From assembly GCA_024742495.1 (NCBI GenBank), contig JANSYJ010000001.1, positions 620,001-684,000 of the forward strand: a DNA stretch of 64,000 bases. Reading direction: 5' to 3'. Of the stretch, positions 58,194-64,000 are shown piece after piece. The stretch's first letter is position 1, and the number at the start of each line of letters is the position of its first letter. Below the pieces are notes generated by a model. It did no database searches. It was not told the DNA's origin and saw only the letters and a list, made by a program, of their open reading frames with translations. Made by a program: the position numbers and the translations under genes. This DNA comes from Bacteroidota bacterium. GTDB taxonomy: Bacteria > Bacteroidota > Bacteroidia > Flavobacteriales > Schleiferiaceae.

Positions 58194-59557
58194 TGGCTAA
58201 GGTAAAAACAGAATATACCTGCCAAAACTGTGGTTCTAGATTTTCGAAATGGATGGGACAATGTTCCCGATGCGGAGAATGGAACAGTATTGTTGAAGAA
58301 GTTCTCGAAGTAAAAAACGAAACCAAAGCTTGGGAGGCTAAAGAGGCCCCAAAAGCAGCCAAGGCCAAAGTTAGATCGGTTAAAGATTTTATTCCCGATC
58401 GTTCCGAGCGTTTTAGTAGTGGCGATCCAGAGCTGGACCGCGTATTAGGCGGTGGCATTGTGGAGGGTTCTGTAAGTTTAGTGGGTGGCGAACCAGGGAT
58501 TGGAAAAAGCACCTTACTACTGCAAATGGCGGTAGGTATTCCGGTTAAGGTGCTCTATGTAAGCGGAGAAGAAAGTGAACAACAAGTCCAAATGCGGGCC
58601 CGAAGAATAGGCATACGAAACGACGATTGCTACCTCTTAACCGCCACTTCAACCCAAGAAATATTTCAGCAAATAAAAAGCGAAAAGCCCGAAATCCTTA
58701 TCGTGGATTCCATCCAAACCTTGCATTCTCCACTTATCGAATCCGCACCGGGATCGGTTTCTCAAATACGACAATGCTCTTCCGAATTAATTCAGTTCGC
58801 CAAAGAAACGGGTACCCCCGTATTCCTTATCGGACATATCACTAAGGAGGGACAAATTGCCGGACCTAAATTACTGGAGCATATGGTGGATACCGTACTT
58901 CAGTTTGAGGGAGATCGCCATCATATTTATCGCCTGTTAAGAGCGCATAAAAACCGTTTTGGCTCTACCCACGAAATTGGGATTTACGAGATGCACGGCG
59001 AAGGCCTTCGTGCGGTTAGCAATCCCTCACAATTACTTATTTCAGATCGCGATGCCGGTTTGAGTGGGAATGCCATCGCCGCTACCTTAGAAGGTATCCG
59101 CCCCATGCTAATTGAAATTCAGGCACTTTGCAGTTCGGCGGTTTATGGTACACCCCAAAGAAGCACTACCGGCTTTGACGCCAGACGATTAAATATGCTG
59201 CTAGCGGTTTTGGAAAAACGCTGTGGATTTCGGTTGGGAACCAAGGATGTTTTCTTAAATATTACCGGTGGCATTAAAGTGGATGACCCATCAATAGACC
59301 TTGCGGTAGTAGCGGCAATCCTCAGTTCCAGTGAAGATATTGCCCTAGCTCCAAAAACATGTTTTGCGGCCGAAGTTGGGCTCAGTGGGGAATTACGTCC
59401 CGTCCCCCGACTTGAGCAACGCATTGGCGAAGCCGAAAAACTGGGCTTTGAGGAAATAATTTGCAGCGGCCACAGCAAATGGAACCGTAAAAAAGTGGGA
59501 ATCAAAGTCATTGAATTCACCAAAGTGGAGGAGGTTTTCCAACACCTTTTCGGCTAA
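58193..59557 (+). CDS. radA: DNA repair protein RadA
   Basis: YTCQNCGSRFSKWMGQCSRCGEWNSIVEE zinc finger; GGEPGIGKSTLLLQ; Lon-like C-terminus. Confidence 0.97.
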   Translation: MAKVKTEYTCQNCGSRFSKWMGQCSRCGEWNSIVEEVLEVKNETKAWEAKEAPKAAKAKVRSVKDFIPDRSERFSSGDPELDRVLGGGIVEGSVSLVGGEPGIGKSTLLLQMAVGIPVKVLYVSGEESEQQVQMRARRIGIRNDDCYLLTATSTQEIFQQIKSEKPEILIVDSIQTLHSPLIESAPGSVSQIRQCSSELIQFAKETGTPVFLIGHITKEGQIAGPKLLEHMVDTVLQFEGDRHHIYRLLRAHKNRFGSTHEIGIYEMHGEGLRAVSNPSQLLISDRDAGLSGNAIAATLEGIRPMLIEIQALCSSAVYGTPQRSTTGFDARRLNMLLAVLEKRCGFRLGTKDVFLNITGGIKVDDPSIDLAVVAAILSSSEDIALAPKTCFAAEVGLSGELRPVPRLEQRIGEAEKLGFEEIICSGHSKWNRKKVGIKVIEFTKVEEVFQHLFG

Positions 59558-59586
59558 TATAAGCGGTGATTATGTTTTTCAAGGTG

Positions 59587-59598
59587 TGATATATATCA
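59587..59598. promoter_or_regulatory. FNR/CRP-like palindrome TGATATATATCA
   Basis: Perfect TGAT-N4-ATCA, about 44 nt upstream of the TSS predicted from TACTTTTG at 59623-59630. Confidence 0.5.
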
Positions 59599-59622
59599 TT
59601 ACCTCAAGCCGAGCAAGTATCT

Positions 59623-59630
59623 TACTTTTG
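59623..59630 (+). promoter_or_regulatory. Predicted -7 box TACTTTTG of mrp
   Basis: TAnnTTTG 19 nt upstream of ATG 59650. Confidence 0.55.
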
Positions 59631-59649
59631 TATAAATTCTCATATTCCA

Positions 59650-60786
59650 ATGGCATACTCTAAAAGCGACTTCATTGAAGCTTTAAAAAATATACCCGCC
59701 ACTAAGGGCGGCACTAACTTAGTTGAGGCTGGTCACGTAAAAAACCTTCAAATCTTTGGTGATGAGGTGGTTGTTGACGTGATTAGTGAATCTCCCGCGC
59801 TTCATGTAAAGAAGAAACTTGAGGTGGACATTTTAAAGGTGCTCCACGAAAACTTAGACAAGAAGCTCAAGATTAAAGTAAATATCGAGGTACCCAAAGC
59901 AGCGGAGGAAAGAGCAAATCAAATCCGAGGCGCGGCTTTACCGGGAGTTAAAAATATTATTGCAGTGGCCTCCGGAAAAGGGGGAGTAGGGAAATCTACC
60001 GTTGCTTCAAATTTGGCCATCAGCTTAAAGCAGATGGGTTTTAAGGTAGGAATTGTTGATGCGGACATTTACGGGCCATCAATACCCACCATGTTTGACA
60101 TTAGCAATGCCCGTCCGGGTACCATCAATGTAAATGGTGAAAGTAAGATGGACCCCGTTGAGGCCTATGGAATCAAGATATTGTCCATCGGCTTTTTTGC
60201 CAAACCGGATCAAGCAGTAGTTTGGCGCGGACCAATGGCCTCTAAAGCTTTAAATCAATTATTGCGCGATGCACATTGGGGCGAATTAGACTTTATGATT
60301 TTAGACTTACCTCCGGGTACTGGCGATATCCACCTCTCTACCGTTCAGGCGGTTCCCATTACTGGGGCGGTAATTGTTAGTACGCCGCAAAATGTGGCTT
60401 TGGCCGATGCGCGCAAAGGTGTAGCTATGTTTAGAGTGGATAATATTAATGTTCCGGTATTAGGTCTAATCGAAAACATGGCCTATTTCAGCCCACCGGA
60501 ATTGCCAGATAACAAGTATCACATCTTCGGCGAGGATGGGGTTAAAAATCTGGCCAATCAACTTCAAGTACCCTTCCTTGGCGAATTGCCAATCGTGCAA
60601 AGCATAAGAGAAGCAGGAGATGTTGGACGGCCAGCAGCCCTGCAAGATGGAACCCTTGCCCAAACCGCATTTACCGATATTACCAGACGTACAGTAGAAG
60701 AGTTGCTGCGCAGAAATGAAGAGCTGCCACCAACGGAAGTAGTACGAATTACCACCATGTCGGGCTGTTCGGCAGTTAAAAAATAA
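59650..60786 (+). CDS. Mrp/NBP35 family Fe-S carrier ATPase
   Basis: [47 protein letters not shown]59-like N-terminus. Confidence 0.95.
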   Translation: MAYSKSDFIEALKNIPATKGGTNLVEAGHVKNLQIFGDEVVVDVISESPALHVKKKLEVDILKVLHENLDKKLKIKVNIEVPKAAEERANQIRGAALPGVKNIIAVASGKGGVGKSTVASNLAISLKQMGFKVGIVDADIYGPSIPTMFDISNARPGTINVNGESKMDPVEAYGIKILSIGFFAKPDQAVVWRGPMASKALNQLLRDAHWGELDFMILDLPPGTGDIHLSTVQAVPITGAVIVSTPQNVALADARKGVAMFRVDNINVPVLGLIENMAYFSPPELPDNKYHIFGEDGVKNLANQLQVPFLGELPIVQSIREAGDVGRPAALQDGTLAQTAFTDITRRTVEELLRRNEELPPTEVVRITTMSGCSAVKK

Positions 60787-60790
60787 TACT

Positions 60791-61039
60791 ATGGAAAACC
60801 GTGATGACATAATGAAGCGCATCCACATTGCTTTGGAAGAAATCCGCCCTTTCTTAAAGTCGGATGGTGGCGATATATCCATAGTTGATTTGGAGGAAGA
60901 TGGCACCGTAAAAGTGCAGTTACATGGCGCTTGTATTGGTTGTAGCGTAAACCAAATGACCCTTAAAAGCGGAGTGGAAATGACCATTAAAAAACATGCA
61001 CCAGAAATCACTTCTGTGGTAGAGGTAAGCATGGCCTAG
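60791..61039 (+). CDS. NifU family (C-terminal domain) Fe-S scaffold protein
   Basis: IRPFLKSDGGDISIVDLEEDGTVKVQLHGACIGCSVNQMTLKSGVE (CxxC). Confidence 0.95.
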   Translation: MENRDDIMKRIHIALEEIRPFLKSDGGDISIVDLEEDGTVKVQLHGACIGCSVNQMTLKSGVEMTIKKHAPEITSVVEVSMA

Positions 61040-61043
61040 GCAA

Positions 61044-62879
61044 ATGAAGGAAACCCAAGCTTTAAGTAAGGTAACCATCCATTTCGCTGGCGATAGTGGC
61101 GATGGAATTCAATTGGCTGGTTCTCAGTTTGCAAATACCACCGCCTTAGCCGGAAATGACTTAAGCACCTTCCCCGATTTCCCTGCGGAAATTAGAGCCC
61201 CTATTGGTACCGTTTCCGGTGTTTCAGGCTTTCAAATAAATTTTGGTAGCGAAAAGATTCACACCCCTGGTGGTCGTCCGGATGTGCTAGTGGCTATGAA
61301 TGCCGCCGCATATCGCAAAAACTTCAGCAGCCTAAAAACAGCCGGGGTGGTAATAGTGGATCCCGCCGGTTTTGATAAAAAGAATTTGCGTTTAGCGGGA
61401 TATGATGAAAATCAAAATCCCCTCAATGATAAACCAACCGACTATCAGTTTTATGAGATTGAAGTAACACGGCTAAACCGAGAAGCGATGAAGGAAGTGG
61501 ACATTGCGCCACGCGAAAGAGATCGCTCTCGTAATATGTTTGTGCTTGGCTTTATCTACTTTTTATACAATCGCGACTTAGATGTTACCCTAAACTTTTT
61601 AGAGGAGAAGTTTAAGAATAAAGCCGGCGTGCTGGAAGCCAACCGAAAAGCATTATTGGCAGGTTATAATTATGGCGATACCATTGAGGCCATTACCCGA
61701 TATAGAATTGAAAAAGCCAAATTACCCGCGGGCACTTATCGAAACATAACCGGTAATCAAGCGCTTTCCATTGGACTTATTGCCGCGGCAAAGAAAAGCG
61801 GATTAGACTTGTTTTATGGTTCGTATCCCATTACTCCCGCATCGGATATCTTGCATGAGCTGGCCGCTCGCAAAAATTACGGGGTAAAAACATTTCAGGC
61901 CGAGGATGAAATCGCCGCTATTAGCTCGGCAATTGGCGCCAGCTTCGGTGGAGCAATTGGTACTACTGGAACTTCAGGTCCGGGAATGGCCTTAAAAACA
62001 GAAGCCCTTGGCTTGGCCATGATGCTGGAAATCCCCTTGGTTGTAGTTAATGTGCAAAGGGGTGGACCCAGCACCGGGCTGCCAACTAAAACCGAACAAA
62101 GCGATTTATTACAAGCCGTTTATGGGCGAAATGGTGAAACGCCCATTCCAGTAATTGCGGCTTCTTCATCATCCGACTGTTTTTGGGCCGCTTATGAGGC
62201 GGTAAAAATGGCGGTTGAGCATATGACGCCAGTAATATTATTGAGTGATGGATATTTAGCCAATAGCTCAGAACCTTGGCGCTTCCCGAAATCTTCGGAT
62301 CTGAAGGCGATCAAAGCGCCCTTCCAAAAGCCAAATACCGATTACCTTCCCTACAAACGAGATGAGCGTGAAGTGCGAAACTGGGCCATCCCCGGCATGG
62401 AGGGATTGGAACACCGTTTAGGGGGATTGGAGAAGGAAGACCTTACGGGGAATGTGAGTTATGATCCAGAGAACCATGAGCTTATGGTTAAAACTCGTGC
62501 TCGCAAAGTGGCCCTAATTGCTAATGACTATCCCGCCAGTGAACTTGAGCAAGGCTCGGCTAATGCCGATGTTTTAGTATTGGGCTGGGGCAATACCTTT
62601 GGCGCTATAAAGGTGGCTGTAGCGGAAGCTTTAAACCAAGGTCTATCGGTTGCACAGTTGCACCTGCGATACATCAACCCTCTCCCCAATGATTTGGAGG
62701 AGCTGTTGGGAAGTTTCAAAACGATTTTAATTCCAGAGCTTAATGATGGCCAGTTAGTGCGAATTATTAGAGACCGTTATTTGGTTAAAGCGAGGGTCTT
62801 GGATAAAATTCAGGGCAAACCCTTCTTGGCTGAGGAAATAGTAGAGGCTATTAAAAAAATTGACCAGCATGGAGCTTGA
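61044..62879 (+). CDS. korA: 2-oxoacid:acceptor oxidoreductase, fused gamma-alpha subunit
   Basis: FAGDSGDGIQLAGSQFANTTALAGNDLSTFPDFPAEIRAP; YPITPASDILHELA; TTGTSGPGMALKTEALGLAMMLEIPLVVVNVQRGGPSTG. Confidence 0.93.
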   Translation: MKETQALSKVTIHFAGDSGDGIQLAGSQFANTTALAGNDLSTFPDFPAEIRAPIGTVSGVSGFQINFGSEKIHTPGGRPDVLVAMNAAAYRKNFSSLKTAGVVIVDPAGFDKKNLRLAGYDENQNPLNDKPTDYQFYEIEVTRLNREAMKEVDIAPRERDRSRNMFVLGFIYFLYNRDLDVTLNFLEEKFKNKAGVLEANRKALLAGYNYGDTIEAITRYRIEKAKLPAGTYRNITGNQALSIGLIAAAKKSGLDLFYGSYPITPASDILHELAARKNYGVKTFQAEDEIAAISSAIGASFGGAIGTTGTSGPGMALKTEALGLAMMLEIPLVVVNVQRGGPSTGLPTKTEQSDLLQAVYGRNGETPIPVIAASSSSDCFWAAYEAVKMAVEHMTPVILLSDGYLANSSEPWRFPKSSDLKAIKAPFQKPNTDYLPYKRDEREVRNWAIPGMEGLEHRLGGLEKEDLTGNVSYDPENHELMVKTRARKVALIANDYPASELEQGSANADVLVLGWGNTFGAIKVAVAEALNQGLSVAQLHLRYINPLPNDLEELLGSFKTILIPELNDGQLVRIIRDRYLVKARVLDKIQGKPFLAEEIVEAIKKIDQHGA

Positions 62880-63873
62880 TACGAATTTAACCGCACGCGA
62901 TTTTAATAGCGATCAAGAGGTAAAATGGTGCCCCGGCTGTGGCGACTATAGTATTCTTAAACAAATGCAATCGGTATTGCCGGAGATTGGTATTGCCCGC
63001 AAGGATTTAGTATTTATTTCGGGAATTGGTTGCAGCTCCCGCTTCCCTTACTATATGAACACCTATGGAATGCACAGCATTCATGGACGAGCCCCAGCTA
63101 TTGCCACGGGTTTAAAAGCCACTAATCCCGACCTTAGCCTCTGGGTAATTACGGGAGATGGCGATGGCCTTAGTATTGGAGGAAACCATTTAATGCACCT
63201 CCTAAGGCGAAATGTCGATCTTAATGTTTTGCTCTTCAATAATGAGATATACGGGCTTACCAAGGGCCAGTACTCTCCTACTTCCGAAAGTGGCAAGCGC
63301 ACCAAAAGCAGTCCCCTTGGTAGTGTGGATCACCCTTTTAATCCCTTAGCATTGGCGCTTGGCGCAGATGCCACTTTTGTTGCACGCAGTATTGATCGCG
63401 ATCCCAAGCACTTGAGGGAAATATTAGCGAAATCCCATCAGCATAAAGGAACGAGCTTCGTTGAGGTTTATCAAAATTGCAATGTTTTTAATGATGGTAC
63501 TTTTTTAAACTTTTCCGATAAGAAGTTAAAGGATCAAAACATACTGCACCTGGAAGAAGGCAAAGCGCTTATCTACGCCAATGGAAGTAAAGGCATTCGC
63601 TTAAATGGCCTCAAGCCCGAAATTGTAGATTTAGATGCTTCTGTTTCGGAGTCGGAACTATGGATACATGATTCTAGCGATGCCACCAAGGCTTATTTAC
63701 TCAGTCGCTTTTTTGACAATGAGTTCCCAAGACCATTTGGTATTTTCTACCAAGAAGCGCGAGCAGTTTACGAAGATTTGATGTTGGACCAAATTGAGGA
63801 ATCCCAAAACCGTTTTGGGGAAGGTGACCTCGATGAGCTCTTAGAAGGGCAGCGTAGTTGGATTGTGGACTAA
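62869..63873 (+). CDS. korB: 2-oxoacid:ferredoxin oxidoreductase beta subunit
   Basis: WCPGCGDYSILKQMQSVLPE; GIGCSSRFPYYMNTYGMHSIHGRAPAIATGLK; GDGDGLSIGGNHLMHLLRRN TPP motif. Confidence 0.94.
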   Translation: MELDTNLTARDFNSDQEVKWCPGCGDYSILKQMQSVLPEIGIARKDLVFISGIGCSSRFPYYMNTYGMHSIHGRAPAIATGLKATNPDLSLWVITGDGDGLSIGGNHLMHLLRRNVDLNVLLFNNEIYGLTKGQYSPTSESGKRTKSSPLGSVDHPFNPLALALGADATFVARSIDRDPKHLREILAKSHQHKGTSFVEVYQNCNVFNDGTFLNFSDKKLKDQNILHLEEGKALIYANGSKGIRLNGLKPEIVDLDASVSESELWIHDSSDATKAYLLSRFFDNEFPRPFGIFYQEARAVYEDLMLDQIEESQNRFGEGDLDELLEGQRSWIVD

Positions 63874-63874
63874 T

Positions 63875-64000
63875 TTAATCAGGCGGAAAGCACAAGCTAA
63901 AAATCGTCCCTGCACCCGAGGAACTCTGAACTTTAAGATCGCCCTGATGGGTTTTCATAATATTTTTACTCAGGCTTAAGCCGATTCCTGTGCCGCTTTT
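63875..64000 (-). CDS. 3' end of a sensor histidine kinase (truncated by window edge; absent from ORF track)
   Basis: Minus-strand translation KSGTGIGLSLSKNIMKTHQGDLKVQSSSGAGTIFSLCFPPD* is a HATPase_c G2-box terminus. Confidence 0.88.
   Translation of the reverse strand, partial: KSGTGIGLSLSKNIMKTHQGDLKVQSSSGAGTIFSLCFPPD

Overview
Chromosomal window from a Bacteroidetes (Flavobacteriia / Cryomorphaceae-like) bacterium. The taxonomy is inferred from SusC/SusD, T9SS C-terminal tails, Bat operon order, DUF4270 and TAnnTTTG -7 promoter boxes. Left end: a laminarin-type polysaccharide utilization locus (GH17, GH16, PKD lipoprotein, SusD, SusC), then a tRNA-Ala(GGC) with a partial tRNA-like duplicate beside it. 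Then a BioD-like/DRTGG protein, dGTPase, and a complete MoxR-DUF58-Bat aerotolerance operon. Next come a 7TMR-DISM hybrid histidine kinase, fructosamine kinase-like, PdeM-like phosphoesterase, MltF-like transglycosylase, S46 peptidase, a trans-sulfuration enzyme, SDR, acyl-CoA carboxylase beta, thioredoxin-like, DUF4173, PurQ, a large T9SS beta-propeller protein, XRE regulator, ClC channel, AspS, TadA and bacilliredoxin. The right part has a RavA-like AAA ATPase, a TonB-plug/VWA fusion, an Arg/Trp/Tyr-rich lipoprotein with a beta-barrel partner, GlmS, DUF4270, a GT5-only glycogen synthase-like protein, PanC, PanD, a flippase-like protein, RadA, Mrp, NifU and KorAB. The window ends in a histidine kinase 3' end (minus strand) that is missing from the ORF track. 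No CRISPR array, prophage or IS element was seen. Most genes are ordinary core genes, and I did not find a clear-cut new defence or mobile system. The best leads are regulatory or architectural: a terminator-like hairpin containing the DUF4173 start codon, an FNR/CRP-like palindrome before the Mrp/NifU/Kor genes, a palindrome on the susC promoter, the tRNA-Ala partial duplication, and the plug-VWA fusion with palindromes in its leader.
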